A stretch of DNA of 64,000 bases from Pelobates cultripes (GCA_933207985.1 OW240917.1:119848754-119912753); one strand, 5' to 3'. Numbered from the stretch's first letter, positions 45,101 through 56,478 are shown. Program-made: numbers and translations. Notes: generated by a model from the sequence alone, not told the origin.

Positions 45101-45982
45101 AACTACCGCCTTGTGAGCTGCCCATACTGTGCCCCGGGGCATTCCCGGTGTGGTGTTCTCTGCAAAATAGTCGTGTAGGGTGGTCTCTATTTCTTTTTTG
45201 AATGTGTTGTCATGCAACAGGGATGCATTCAGTCTCCATGGGCTTCGGTGTTTGTAATCGTATTGGTCTTTGACCGATAACGATACTGGTGCATGGTCCG
45301 ACCAAGTGATTTGGCCAATGTCGCTGTCGGCTATTTGGTTGAGTCCCCGCCCATTTACTAAAATCCCGTCTATCCTCGAGTATGTGTTATGAACATGGGA
45401 GAAGTGGGTATATACTCGCTCCGCTGTGTGGAATATTCTCCATGAATCAAAGTAATGGTGTAGGGAAAGGAGGTTCTGTATCTTTCTGCAGTGTCTGTGG
45501 AGTATTTTATATCTAGGACTGTGTTGCGAGATGTTAGAGTCTAATTTGGGATCCCATACGTGATTGAAGTCCCCACATAAAATGGATATTCCCTCCTGTA
45601 TTGTAGCTAGTTTTTGTAGCAGATGTTGTAGGAACCTGCTCTGGTTTACGTTAGGTGAGTAGAGATTCGTGATTGTGTATGTCATGTTGTTTATAGTGCA
45701 TTTTAGTATAGCATATCTCCCATTTGCATCTAATTCTATGGAGATCAAGGTGAATGCTACTCGTTTAGAAACCAGTATGGAGGTCCCCTTGGACTTTGAG
45801 GGGGATGTCGCATGGTATTGGTAAGGGTAGTTGACCGCTGATGGGGGAATATAGTTATCTGTTCTATAGTGTGTCTCCTGGAGACAGATTACATCTGCAT
45901 CTGCGTGTTTAAGTTCTCTATACAGTTGGTGTCTCTTGACCGGCAGGTTTAACCCTCTCACATTTAGGGAGTAGATTTTCAT
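42200..45982 (-). pseudogene. L1 ORF2: endonuclease + reverse transcriptase, lightly damaged
   Basis: Apurinic-type endonuclease at 45982-45250 (LNVRGLN, CLQETHY, ILCGDFNHVWDP, WSDHAPVSL). Reverse transcriptase: NGKAPGPDG near 44560, FRPISLLHTDAKIF near 44390, [36 protein letters not shown] and the active-site block LFADDVLL near 43880. C-terminal Cys-rich block: CWRCRGAEGTMYHVWWTC near 42560-42610. Full ORF2 would be about 1,260 codons. Damage visible: frame changes near 44810, 44560, 43920 and 42690, and a stop at 44213. Confidence 0.93.
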
Positions 45983-46549
45983 GGGGGTTTGTACCCCGTT
46001 TGTTTATTGAGGGTCGTGCCTAAGGGCAAGTACCAGTTTGGGGGGTTCGCTCGCCCCAGCAGCATCAAGTCGAGCGACTGTCCCCTGTTTGAGGGTAGTA
46101 TTGGGACACACCTTTCTCGTCTATCGGGGGAAATCCCGGTTAGAATGGGGGGAAGTGGGGAGGGTAGCCATAACTGGGTTAGTAAACATAACATGTGTAT
46201 CTTATTTGCCATATGCGGCTTAGGTACTATGTGGTACCTCTGGGGGTGGAAGTGTTAACTTCCTCTTGGTGGGGTGCTTCCCCGACTCGGCCCTTACATT
46301 ATCTGTTACAGTGTTCCTGGCGTTTTGGTAGTCTGAGCCCAGGTTACTACTATTGGATGTTCCTCCAGGTACGGGTTTTCTTTTCTATTTTTTTAAATAT
46401 ACGTTTTCTGTGATATATTACAACAATGCCTGACTGTGGCCTACCCACAATGTGTCAATGAACAGTATACGATACCCTCACGTTCCACCAAGGTCAGTTT
46501 ATCAGGACCAGTCTCTCAATAGTCTCTCGGAACTGCTTGACATCTACGT
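45983..46549. other. L1 linker between ORF1 and ORF2
   Basis: Non-coding part of the L1 copy; open frames here on the plus strand are antisense by-products. Confidence 0.6.
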
Positions 46550-47572
46550 GTGTAATATCGGCGTCCTTCAAGCCTTCTCTTTAGCTTTTCTCCAGTCTGT
46601 GGAGGTGCCGTCCAACCTCTGTGGGCTGCGTCGCTGGCTTGGTTCTGGTATGCCCCACCTTTGCAGCATCCGTGTTCCTTCCTCGGGTGTGGTTATGGTG
46701 GACACTTTCCCTCCTCTGGATACTAGTACTTTCACCGGGTATCCCCATCTGTATGGTAGTTTGTTGACTCTGAGCTGTTCTGTTACACTTTTAAATTATC
46801 TCTTCTTTTTGAGGGTATATGTTGATATGTCCACAAACACCACCAATCCCCCATAGGGTTCTGGGAGTTTCTTCTTCGCCCGGCTCGTGTGGAGCACCAC
46901 TTCTTTTACGTGATAGTAGTGCATTTTTATGAGGACGTCTCTTGGGGTATCTTGGGGAAGGAAGCTGGGTTTGGCCGTTCTGTGGTACCTGTCCATAAGT
47001 AGCTGGTCTTGTGGTATATCAGGTGCCAGCTTTTTCAGCATGTCGTGCAGGTATGCCGTCAATTCTGCTTGCCCCACTTCCTCTTTTATCCCGCGTATCC
47101 TTAAGTTATTTCGGCGGGCTCTGTCTTCCATGTCGGCTAGTTTTAAAGCGTATGTTTTCACTTGGTTTTGCAGCTCTGACACCTCTCCCTGTAGTCCTCT
47201 GTGGCCTTCCTCCAGCTCCGCCATTTTGTTTTCCGTCCCAGTAGTTCTCACCTCCAGCTCTTGGATGTCTTTATGCATGGCCCCCATGGTAGTTTTAAAA
47301 CTGTTTTCCAGCCTAGCAGACATCTCCTCCAGCATGGTCCTTAACATCTCTTGTGTGAGGGGGGTCTCGCTGTTTTGAGGCTGGCTGTATTGTACTGCCG
47401 GTTCCTCGGCGCCATCTTGGATTTCCTCCATCAGGGCCTGCTTTCCCTGCGGCGTCCGCAGGGCGAAAAACGCTGTTTTTTCTGCCCTCTCTGCCTGCCT
47501 CTTCCCCTTGGATTGTGCCATGCCGGTTTGGGGTACCTTTATTTTGAGTTTTTTGTCGGCTGTACTTGCCAA
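46550..47572 (-). pseudogene. L1 ORF1 RNA-binding protein, frameshifted near the end
   Basis: Starts at ATG 47572 (MASTADKKLKIKVP). It has a long heptad coiled coil (about residues 75-155), then an RRM-like block (RARRNNLRIRGIKEE) and RYHRTAKP. The frame breaks at about 46800 after FVDISTYTLKK. In another frame the C-terminal domain continues (LPYRWGYPVKVLVSRGGK) to about 46550. The product binds L1 RNA as a trimer in known L1 elements. Confidence 0.85.
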
Positions 47573-47646
47573 ATTGCTCCTTCAGGCCTCGTCGGAATGG
47601 AGCGCTCAGTGCATGCGTCCGCTCAGCACTGCCGCCAGGACACGCC

Positions 47647-47659
47647 GGGATGAGGTTTT
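47647..47659. repeat. TSD of L1 insert (right)
   Basis: GGGATGAGGTTTT, as at 41565-41577. Confidence 0.9.
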
Positions 47660-48328
47660 GATGTTGGTGTGCTGTTTCTTTTTTTCGCCACACATAGTGT
47701 TGTGTGTTTCTTCCAAACAACTCAACTTTGGTTTCATCTGTCCACAGAATATTTTGCCAGTACTGCTGTGGAACATCCAGGTGCTCTTGTGCAAACTGTA
47801 AACGTGCAGCAATGTTTTGTTTGGACAGCAGTGGCTTCCTCTGTGGTATCCTCCCATGAAATCCATTCTTGTTTAGTGTTTTACGTATTGTAGATTCGCT
47901 AACAGGGATGTTAGCATTTGCCAGTGACTTTTGTAAGTCTTTAGCTGACACTCTAGGATTCTTCTTCGCCTCATTGAGCAGTCTGCGCTGTGCTCTTGCA
48001 GTCATCTTTACAGGATGGCCACTCATTGGGAGAGAAGCAGCAGTGCTGAACTTTCTCCATTTATAGACAATTTGTCTTACCGTGGACTGATGAACAGCAA
48101 GGCTTTTGGTGATACTTTTATAACCCTTTCCAGCTTTATGCAAGTCCACAATTCTTAATCGTAGGTCTTCCGAGAGCTCTTTTGTGCGAGGCATCATTCA
48201 CATCAGACAATGCTTCTTGTGAAAAGTAAACCCAGAACTGATGTGTGTTTTTTTATAGGGCAGGGCAGCTGTAACCAACACCTCCAATCTCATCTCATTG
48301 ATTGGACTCCAGTTGGCTGACATTTCAT

Positions 48329-48760
48329 GGACTTCCATCTATACGTATCTTCGGTTGGGTTCGTATGAGAAAAGCAGCGTTTGATAGGAACAAGCTCCCG
48401 AATGAGGGACACAAGTTGAGAGCATGTATGAACAGTTTAATTCATACCTTCAGTGTGTTCCGTACCCCTGAATGAGACCAGCCACACAGCCTAATTCTGT
48501 GCAACTATTCTGGGAAGGCGCTGGTCTAAACTTTACCTCGGTGGCATTTCCGGATGCTCAAAGGCACGAACACCGCGGGGACTTCCATCTATATGTATGT
48601 TCAGTTGGGTTTGTATGAGAAAAGAAAAGAGGCATTCGATAGGAACAAGATCCCAAACAAGGGACACAAGTTGAGAGCACGTACGAACAGTTTAATTTGT
48701 ACCTTCAGTGTGTTTCATACCTCCGAAGGAGACCGGCCAGGCTAAACTATAGGACTTGAG
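48329..48760. repeat. Tandem duplication, 250-bp spacing
   Basis: The segment starting GGACTTCCATCTATACG at 48329 recurs at 48579 with about 85-90 percent similarity over roughly 150 bp (GGGACACAAGTTGAGAGCA is in both). Origin unknown; possibly repeated leader or LTR sequence of an unrecognised retroelement. Confidence 0.8.
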
Positions 48761-50227
48761 GGGGTACCTGTTATTATTACATGCATTTTGAGGTGTAATT
48801 ATTGTACGTGTCCTGGACCTGAGAAATAATATAATTAAAGTGTGTACCTTGTCATAGTCCCCCCTCAGGTCCAGTGGGGAATGCCCCTGGAATATGTTAT
48901 GGAAAACCCCTTGCATGGAGACTTGCATGTGAGGCCAGTTGTGGCTGCCATCAAATCAGTTCCTGCTTACCCTCAACATAGAGTCTCATCTCATGTTTGT
49001 AGGGAACAGTTATACCAGCTATTCTGTGACTTGGATTATCGTGATTGGGATTATTGTAGCATAACTCTAAATAGGGGGAAAGAACATCTCTGGCGGCCAC
49101 CACAGCACCCATTAAGAGGCAAGCGTGGGGTAAATAATCCTAATGGGTGGGCACCGCATCATTCTCCCCACAACCAAGTTAAATTGCATCCTTCAATTAT
49201 AGACAGTTAGTGAGGGGTTAAAAATCAAATACCTTATCAATTAAGTCAAATCTCTAGTGCCTACCTTATGGAAACAAATAAGGATTCCGATGTTAGAGCG
49301 ACAGTTAGATGGAGTCAAAAGTATTCAATCTGCAGAAGCTTTGCAGGAATCCTTAATAGAACACAACACAAACACACAAATATATGGCAACCATGGATAA
49401 CATACATTGCGAAGAAGGATACGTAGGTAGAGACCAATCTAGTTGGATAGATATTAGATTTTAAATATACTTCTTACCTGTTGATCTTAGTCAAAGTTAA
49501 TATTTAACATGGAAGATGTTAGAGGTCACTCACGTACAGTTCCACTCTTACCATGAAGTTATCCTTAAAAGAGAGATGAAGGAAAAAAGCATAATAAAAG
49601 GAATACAAGAGGAGCAGTGTAAAAGAGAATTTAAATAGGGAAAGGAACCATTTTAAGAAGTCTTCAGATAACACTTTATATACCACTTACTCTATCACTA
49701 CTTTTATTTACTATATACAGTTTTGTATTCGTTATGTAACATGTTATAACATTTCATTAAAATGATTAAAACCATGACGAGATATATTATACTAATTAAC
49801 AATATACTACCAAAACATACACATCCACTTTATCTACACCTTACATCTTTTTATGTCGTATACTGCAACAAAAACAAAAACGATCAATACATCAAATAAC
49901 ATATAACGTAATCTCATCCAAGATAAAAAATGACAGACTTGCACAATAAATAGTGAATATACATAAATATTAGGTTACTTTAGTAAACTTGTTTAACATG
50001 AATCCACCTACCTACATAACATAGCCTATTACCTACATTTCTTTATTTAAATATATTAACTTTACCTTATATTTCATTTATTGAATTGTATACTCAGAAA
50101 ATTTAATGGCATACCATTCTCACATTAAAAATAAGCATTATACATAGTAAACCCACTATTACTATGCCTATAGATATACACTATTATAACCAATGTTACT
50201 TTGTAAACAACAAAATATTATGAAACC
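48761..50227. other. Unassigned; holds one unexplained open frame
   Basis: An open frame of 122 codons on the plus strand (48842-49210; contains CREQLYQLFCDLDYRDWDYC) has varied composition, but I recognise no family. The rest, especially 49660-50220, is AT-rich and featureless. Confidence 0.4.
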
Positions 50228-50271
50228 TTAAAGGGATACTGTAGTGCCAGGAATACAAAGCTAAAAATGCC
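50228..50271. mobile_element. TTAA hairpin element, one-ended fragment
   Basis: TTAAAGGGATACTGTAGTGC followed by CAGGAATACAAAG matches the left end of the family; the copy breaks off into L1 sequence near 50272. Confidence 0.6.
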
Positions 50272-51850
50272 TTGAATGAGAATATCATTTTTTGGGGGGA
50301 CTTTCATTAAAGCCATATTCAAAAAATTTTTTATTCTCAGATACCTAAAAAGTTCCTTATTAGGGAGATTCAATTTTGATTTAATATTAGCATAAAGTAA
50401 AATTTGGTTCTCTTGGAGGATATCTTTAATAGTCCATTGAAATTTGGACCAGTTTTTTAAAGAAATGTCTTTTATATTATCCTCGAGAGCGGCCAAGTGA
50501 CAAGTTTTGGCTATTTTATTAGAGATTTTTAATTTATTTTTCAATATTTTCCATGCTCTAATAGTTTGTGATAGAACTAGTGATTTACTATTTAACTCGT
50601 CTGTCACTTTTTTTTGCTATTAAGCCATAAATATACTTCTAATCTGTCCTTTCCAACAGCTTCAGATTCAATTGTATACCATATATCAGTTTTAGATGAT
50701 TCGACCTGGAGTCTATATATATGCCCAATAATGTTGGCATAGTAACAGTTTCTTATATTTGGGTAATTTAATCCCCCTTGATGGTATTTCATGGAAAGAA
50801 CTTTAGAGCTTATTCTTGGTTTTTTTTATTTTTTATTTCCAGATAAAGGTTTGGAAACTAGATTGTATCATAGTTAGCCAACTGTCTGGCATTTGAAGAG
50901 GGATCATCCTAAATAGAAATAACCACTTAGGAATGATATATGCATTGATAATGTTGATTCTACCAGACCAGGGGGGCTCTATCAGGCGCCATTCTTTTAG
51001 TTTGATATTTGTATATTTCAAGAGGTTGAAATAATAATAATAATATAATATTAAATAATAATAAAAATATTATGTACCTGAGTTGAAATTATGACCCCCA
51101 TATAATTAAAGACATCCTTAGACCATACAAAATCATACTTATCTCTTAAATTACAGAGGGTGAAATTGTCAACCTTAGTAGTTACAGCAATTGATTTAGT
51201 TACATTGAGTTTATAATTGGATACTTTAGAATAACTTTTTATCTCAGATAAAACTTGGGATATAGAAATTGCTGGAGAAGTAAGTGTTAATAATATGTCA
51301 TCAGCATAAAGTGATATTTTTGCTTCTTACTTATTAGTAGGAAATCCCTTAATATAATGGTTTGATCTGGTATTAATTGCTAATGGTTCAAGAGTTAAAA
51401 TATAAAGGAGAGGGGATAAAGGGCATCTCTGCCGTGTACCATTTTTTAAATTAAACCAGTTTGATAAGATATTAACGCCAACAGTTCTCGCTGTCGGTTT
51501 GGAATACAGAGCCATAATGGCATTGTGAATCCAGCCCGCAAATCCAAAAGAAGTCAGTACAGTGTCTAGGAAACCCCAGTAATGGGATCTCCCGTTGCCG
51601 TGCGCTGTCCAGAATATCCACAATTCTTCTAGTGCAAGTCTCTGATGACCTTCCAGGAATAAAACCAACCTGATCCGGATGGATAATGCTCTCTACACAC
51701 GGTTTTAATCTATGTGCTAAAATAGCTGCATATATTTTCATATCTGTATTTACCAATAATCTTGGTCTATAGTTTTTAACATCTTAAAAACAAAGAGAAC
51801 ATTACCTGCGCTCTGGCCTAAATCCCCATGTACATTTAAACAAAATGGAC

Positions 51851-51862
51851 GCTCTTTAGTTT
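51851..51862. repeat. 12-bp direct repeat flanking array (left)
   Basis: GCTCTTTAGTTT, identical to 52636-52647; possible target duplication of the array-bearing insert. Confidence 0.6.
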
Positions 51863-51899
51863 TATTCCTATGGCCATTTGAATATATAAGCTCACCTGC

Positions 51900-52560
51900 T
51901 ACGTCAAGGCAAGCCTCAGTAGGTGAGTTCCTACACTAGCCATTAGATATGCTGATATCAGCCAAGAATCTCCAGTAAGACAGGAAGAGGTATTTTATAA
52001 ACCCATTCACATTTAACCCTTTAAAGGGCTTCTACACATACAATAAACTTTGCTGGTATCAGACAAAGTGTAAACATCTCTAATGAGACAGGAAGGGGTA
52101 TTTTATAAACCCATTCACATTTAACCCTTTAAAGGGCTTCTACACATACAATAAACTTTGCTGGTATCAGACAAAGTGTAAACATCTCTAATGAGACAGG
52201 AAGGGGTATTTTATAAACCTTTCACATTTAACCCTTTAAAGGGCTTCTACACATACAATAAACTTTGCTGGTATCAGACAAAGTGTAAACATCTCTAATG
52301 AGACAGGAAGGGGTATTTTATAAACCCATTCACATTTAACCCTTTATAGGGCTTCTACACATACAATAAACTTTGCTGGTATCAGACAAAGTGTAAACAT
52401 CTCTAATGAGACATGAAGGGGTGTTTTATAAACCCCTACATACTTAACCCTGAACAGGGCTATAACACGTAGAAATTACCTTGCTGGTATCAGCTAAAGG
52501 GCAAATTTCTCTGATGAGACAGGAAGGGGTGCTGCCCCTTCATACTTATAAACTCTTAAT
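51900..52560. repeat. Tandem array, 108-bp unit, about 6 copies
   Basis: The block GGGCTTCTACACATACAATA recurs at 52026, 52134, 52241 and 52349, and a diverged form at 52457: spacing 107-108 bp. Four middle units are almost identical; the outer units (51900-51990 and 52440-52560) are diverged. It lies inside the L1 ORF2. Confidence 0.95.
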
Positions 52561-52635
52561 AAGACAAACGTGGGGAGGCTGGCAGCAATGTAACAAAGCT
52601 GTGTGATACAAAATTCATACAAACACAAAGATAAA

Positions 52636-52647
52636 GCTCTTTAGTTT
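52636..52647. repeat. 12-bp direct repeat flanking array (right)
   Basis: GCTCTTTAGTTT, as at 51851-51862. On this side it abuts L1 coding sequence. Confidence 0.6.
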
Positions 52648-53430
52648 GGCGTTTTAGCTTTTTTAGCCATTTTATTGAAAAGAGCCATTAAAGGTGGAGT
52701 TATTTCTTTTTTCATAATTTTATTAAAAAAATTACTAAATCCATCCGGACCAAGGGTCTTAGATAGTTCAAGTTTGTCAATCTCTCTTTCCACCTCAATC
52801 GGGGTAAACTCATGATTAAGTTGATCTAAATCTAACTTAGTGATTTTTGGAGTATCTGTATCTTCCAAATACTTGTTTATTACTTGATAGTCTAAAGGAG
52901 TGTCAAGATTATATAATTTACTATAGAAATCATTGAATAATAATCCAATTTTTTTCCGGGGAAGAGTAAGTAATTTCATTCTTGACCAGTTTATTAATTC
53001 TTTTGGTTGAGTACTGTTTTTTAATCTCTTAGTTAACTTTTTATTTGCTCGATTACCTTGATGGTAAGTACTAAGTCTCAGTTTGTTAATTTTTTTTTAT
53101 CTTTTCTTCTGTTTTTATATTAATTTGCTTTTGAAGTTCTAGAAGCATAGTCCTAAGTTGATTTGATGGTTGGTCTTTATTTAATTTAGACACATTAAAA
53201 TATTGTATGTTTAAATCGATCAAGTCCCTGTTTATTGCAGTTTTGGTTTGCTTTTCTATTTTAATAAGGTAACCTCTAACAACTGCTTTATATGTCGCCC
53301 ATAGGGTAGAATCAGAGATATCAGGATTGTAATTTTCCAGCCAGAAAAATCTAGATAACTTTATTATAGAATCTTGATTTAATTTAGATTTAAAGAGAGA
53401 ATCATCCATTCTACAAGAGTACACAGTTTA

Positions 53431-53989
53431 ACTCCAGTATCATATCGTCATTTTTTTACTATCGCTAGGTACCACGATCCCAGCTATATATATATCACTT
53501 ACGGATTTTACAGTTTTTGCGTGACTTGGTTTATTTAATTTTCATCTTTTGTACGGAGCAGTCTGTACTTATGTTCCGTTTCTCTTATATATTGGTCCAC
53601 ATATCGGATGTCCCTATAGTCTTACTTGGTCCTCTTTAGAGGCCTTACTACTATTTTTTTAGCGGACTCTATACGTATGTGCACATACAATATATATATC
53701 ATTTTCTATGAGATTAAGGAACATATCCCCAGGTTTTTAATTCCTCACCTTTATGTGATTTTCACTAACACAACTTTCTATGGTGTTTCTATCCAGGGTA
53801 AGCTTTATACCTATTAGATATATTTTCTTTGCTTAATTTTAGTTCAATAAAGGTTATTACCATTTTCTTTGTTACGTTTACTATAGGAGGTAATCTTCTA
53901 GAGTGAGATTGAATCCCATTCACTTTTGAGTGAGTGTTTTTTTCTATCTAACTCTTTCAGTTGGTAGTGATTGAAAATAGATAGTAGAG
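53431..53989. other. Unassigned
   Basis: AT-rich, no recognised gene. A TTCAATAAAGG motif at about 53843 could be a poly-A signal of an unidentified element. Confidence 0.4.
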
Positions 53990-54367
53990 GCAGTGAGAGG
54001 ATGTTAGAAAATGTCTGGTAGTATTTCTTGGATAGGCCGTCTGGATCTGGCATTTTGTGAGCCGGTAGTTGGGAAATTATCGCCGTGAGTTTATCAAGGG
54101 AAAAAGGTAGTTTGAAAGATCAAAATCATTGGTCGAAGGTTGGGATAAGTCGAGGTCTGCCAGGAAGCTTTCAATGCTGGATTGTGTAGAGAAGGTCGTC
54201 TGTGGATCGTCTATCAAGTTTGCTATGATAAGTAGCGAATTCATTAACAATGGGTTGCGAATGTAGGGTTTTTAAAACTTTAACATTTTCTAGGAATGCA
54301 ATACTGGAGGCGACAGACTTTTGCTTGAGCTGTGATGCTAGTTTGGCAGCTCTGTTTCCATAGGCAC
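53990..54367 (-). pseudogene. L1-type ORF2 fragment
   Basis: The minus-strand translation includes GNRAAKLASQLKQKSVASSI, then NEFATYHSKLD and, further on, KMPDPDGLSKKYYQTF-like sequence near 54010-54060. This is the stretch of L1 ORF2 just before the RT. It lies directly beside the inverted repeat at 54368. Confidence 0.8.
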
Positions 54368-54616
54368 AGGTAAAAAAGTGGACTATCCCTCCGGCTATCC
54401 ATCCACCCCCGTGCCTTCGAGGGCACCTATGTCTAGCCCAGCTGAAAGAAAAAATCACGGAAAGACCATCAGAGTAAATAACCTAATATGATAAGAAAAA
54501 TGGCATGTATAAAGCCCTAAAGCCCCTGACGCGCGCGTTTCGCCCACTTAGCTCGTCAGAGGGGAAGCTAGACATAGGTGCCCTCGAAGCCGGAGGGTTA
54601 GTCCACTTTTTTACCT
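54368..54616. repeat. Inverted repeat enclosing a hammerhead ribozyme
   Basis: The left arm (54368-54437, beginning AGGTAAAAAAGTGGAC) and right arm (54567-54616, ending GTCCACTTTTTTACCT) are inverted copies; both contain GGGCACCTATGTCTAGC or its complement. The left arm has about 20 extra bases near 54395-54415. The spacer (54438-54566) holds the ribozyme. Confidence 0.85.
54523..54564 (-). ncRNA. Hammerhead ribozyme (canonical core)
   Basis: Minus-strand order: stem I CCCCU (54564-54560); core CUGACGA (54559-54553); stem II GCU-loop AAGUG-GGC with a canonical G-C first pair (54552-54542); core GAAA (54541-54538); stem III CG-loop CGCG-CG closed by the A-U pair (54537-54530); cleavage triplet GUC (54530-54528); then AGGGG (54527-54523), the perfect partner of CCCCU. 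Outer stem I can extend through CUA/UAG pairs. All invariant core bases are present. The expected function is self-cleavage of a retroelement transcript after the GUC. Confidence 0.85.
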
Positions 54617-56477
54617 GTCTCTGTCTATCGTGTTGATAGCTTAGGACGTTTTCAACTTTGTAACAATTAGTGCAGATTTATAGCATGCTTTCAGCATAAG
54701 AGTACTCTGTACTCATCTTTTTGCATTATTATTTATCAGTTTTATTTTTATTTATACATTTATTTTGTCCATTTGAATTGTTCAACTGCAAATCAGTCAT
54801 TGCAGTTGATTACCTAATACCCATTGATTAGTTAGTATAATCGATCAGCATACATCTATTTTTTCAGCCATTCCAGCTAACCATTAACTATTAGTCATTT
54901 CAGTCGATTGAAATAATTCTAATCAGTCATTTCAGTTAGAGTTTCTGATCTAACGGAATTCTTAGGGATATATTTTTAGCCACTATTGCTTTAGTTATTT
55001 AGCACGCTTTTCAGAATCTCGTTCTCTCATGAAATAGATTTACTGACACTCTTATCTATATCTGATCTTACTATTACTACTTCCTCTATCTAAACCATCA
55101 AGACTTCCGATAGGGCATGCAGGCTCTATTATTATTAATGTCCTATTATACATTATATTCTATCATTCCTCTATCATTACACCATTAGCACCCATATGTC
55201 TTTCCCAAATAGCACAGACGTGTGCTGTGGCTGACTGTGTTTGTATCATTCAAGACATCAGAATTGATTCTAATCAATTACCTTGTATCTTTTTCTGTTT
55301 TTAGTATTATAATTTTCTTGTTGTATCCATTGTTACTATTTAATTTCTTTGATGCCATTGATACCCAATAAATTCTTTTTTGTTTTTGGACCTTCTGGTC
55401 TTTTTATGTGTGCTTTATATCTTCAATTTTTTATTAAGAAGTTTAGGCACATGCTACCTTCTCCCAATTTATAGGTACACTATTCTTTAGTTTATTATTC
55501 AGTGTTAATTATTAGGCTTATTTAATTAAAATTTTATATTCTTACCAGACATGTTTTTTTTTATAGATTTTTTAGTCACAGAGAGTACTTTATTTCCAAA
55601 TGCAGTATTCAATTGCAAGACAGATACTTTTATTTTTTCCTAAATTCCAATTGCCCGATTATTACTGAGTACAATTATACACAATAAGTTTAGTTCATAT
55701 GACCTCTTGTGGCTTTTTTGAAGTAGTGCAGTTGATCATATTCTTAAATGAATACAAACTAGTTTAGGTGCAGGTGATAACTGTATTACTACAAAAAGGG
55801 AAAAAAATATATTTTACTATACATAGTTACAGTTAACACCACAATCATCTTGTACTTCATTGTGACTGGAAGCTTCACTATTGAGGCCATTCAGTAATAG
55901 ATTAAAATGGTAACTATCTAGCATGGGATCATTGTGTTCTTTGTTATGATTGGCAGATGACTGCCCATACTCGAATTGGCATTATTCAGCCATTACTGGA
56001 GACATTCCAGAAACAGCCAGCCAAAATATGTGTCCTGTCAGCATTCATGGTTGGCAGTCTGCACAAGGGAAGTGAGAGGAAACTGTAATCAAAATGAAAG
56101 AAATCGAAAGTAGTATAATTACCAGTAGTTATAATAACTACCAAATAGGGCCAAATTGGGAAAAAAATAAATTGGCCCATGCATTTTTCAATCACAGTGG
56201 CCCAGTGACAAGGGAGTTGAGCCAGAGAGGGGGTGTTTTGCCATCTCAAAGTGAACATGTAGGTTAAATGCACTTCCAGGGCAGCCTTGCTGAAGAGCTC
56301 TTGAATAATAAAAAGACCATGTGTTTTTCTGCACAGTGCAGGCTAACATGATATAAATTAGTTGGGGAAAAAACCCTCCTCTACCCTGATCAGCCTTTCC
56401 TCTGGGGTGGGCTGCTGCAATTAAATTCTGAAAGATCAGGGCAGTCAGGAGTGGGTGATTGATCTGGGACTCATTTC
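54617..56477. other. AT-rich, unassigned
   Basis: No gene recognised. ACCCAATAAATTC at about 55365-55377 could be the poly-A signal of the hammerhead-bearing element's flank, but no boundary can be fixed. Confidence 0.45.
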
Positions 56478-56478
56478 C

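Larger units (their letters stand above)
41578..47646 (-). mobile_element. Full-length L1/Tx1-type LINE (6.07 kb)
   Basis: Minus-strand copy with a 13-bp target duplication, a poly-A tail (T run at 41578-41582), a 3' untranslated region (41583-42199), ORF2, a short linker, ORF1 and a GC-rich leader (47573-47646). Nothing is missing by length. Both ORFs carry a few frameshifts or stops, so the copy is relatively young but dead. Confidence 0.93.
41195..48197 (-). pseudogene. Tc1-like transposase (DD34E), split by L1
   Basis: The 5' half is 48197-47660 ([16 protein letters not shown]...), with helix-turn-helix DNA-binding domains and the first Asp in LWTDETKVELFG. The L1 then interrupts it. The 3' half is 41564-41195, with GGGGIIVWGCVGASG, the second Asp in QQDNDQKH and the Glu in PIEMLW. 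I count 34 residues between them, the classical Tc1 spacing. A frameshift near 41205 follows NIAELVKN and displaces the C-terminus. The protein cannot be made because of the insert. Confidence 0.9.
40904..48328 (-). mobile_element. Tc1-like transposon split by a full-length L1
   Basis: The left end is TA followed by CAGTTGCAAGAAAAAG (40902-40919), with a second matching block at about 41085-41110 (GGAGGAAAAAGTATGTGAAC): an IR/DR-type terminal repeat. The transposase runs on the minus strand from 48197. The right terminal repeat is absent; the copy ends abruptly near 48328, where an unrelated duplicated segment begins. The L1 at 41578-47646 lies inside it. Confidence 0.9.
50275..53424 (-). pseudogene. 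L1-type ORF2 remnant
   Basis: From the 5' side: 53424-53086 (STLWATYKAVVRGYLIKIEK), the region between endonuclease and RT. Then 52979-52641 (FYSKLYN, LSKTLGPDGFSNFFNKIMKK). After the array, 51756-51327 holds NTDMKIYAAILAHRLKP, DQVGFIPGRSS and [18 protein letters not shown]. The RT active-site region is near 51300. Then EPPWSGRINIINAYIIPKWLFLF (about 50870-50960), MKYHQGGLNYPNIRNCYYAN (50792) and a C-terminal piece at 50607-50275. Many stops and frameshifts. Confidence 0.88.
50275..53430 (-). mobile_element. L1/Tx1-type LINE, AT-rich, truncated and interrupted
   Basis: Minus-strand ORF2 remnant lacking the endonuclease and the 3' end, interrupted by the tandem array between about 51785 and 52640. 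It is clearly a different, AT-richer L1 family from the copy at 41578-47646. Confidence 0.88.

Noticed and set aside
41990..47400. Several plus-strand frames over 90 codons (for example 44019-44543, 46452-46856, 46929-47378)
   Set aside because: They are antisense to L1 ORF1 and ORF2, whose minus-strand translation shows all the expected domains.
53990..54367. This L1 fragment as part of the neighbouring L1 at 50275-53430
   Set aside because: The sequence repeats a stretch of ORF2 that the neighbouring copy already contains (53086-52641), so it is a separate insertion.
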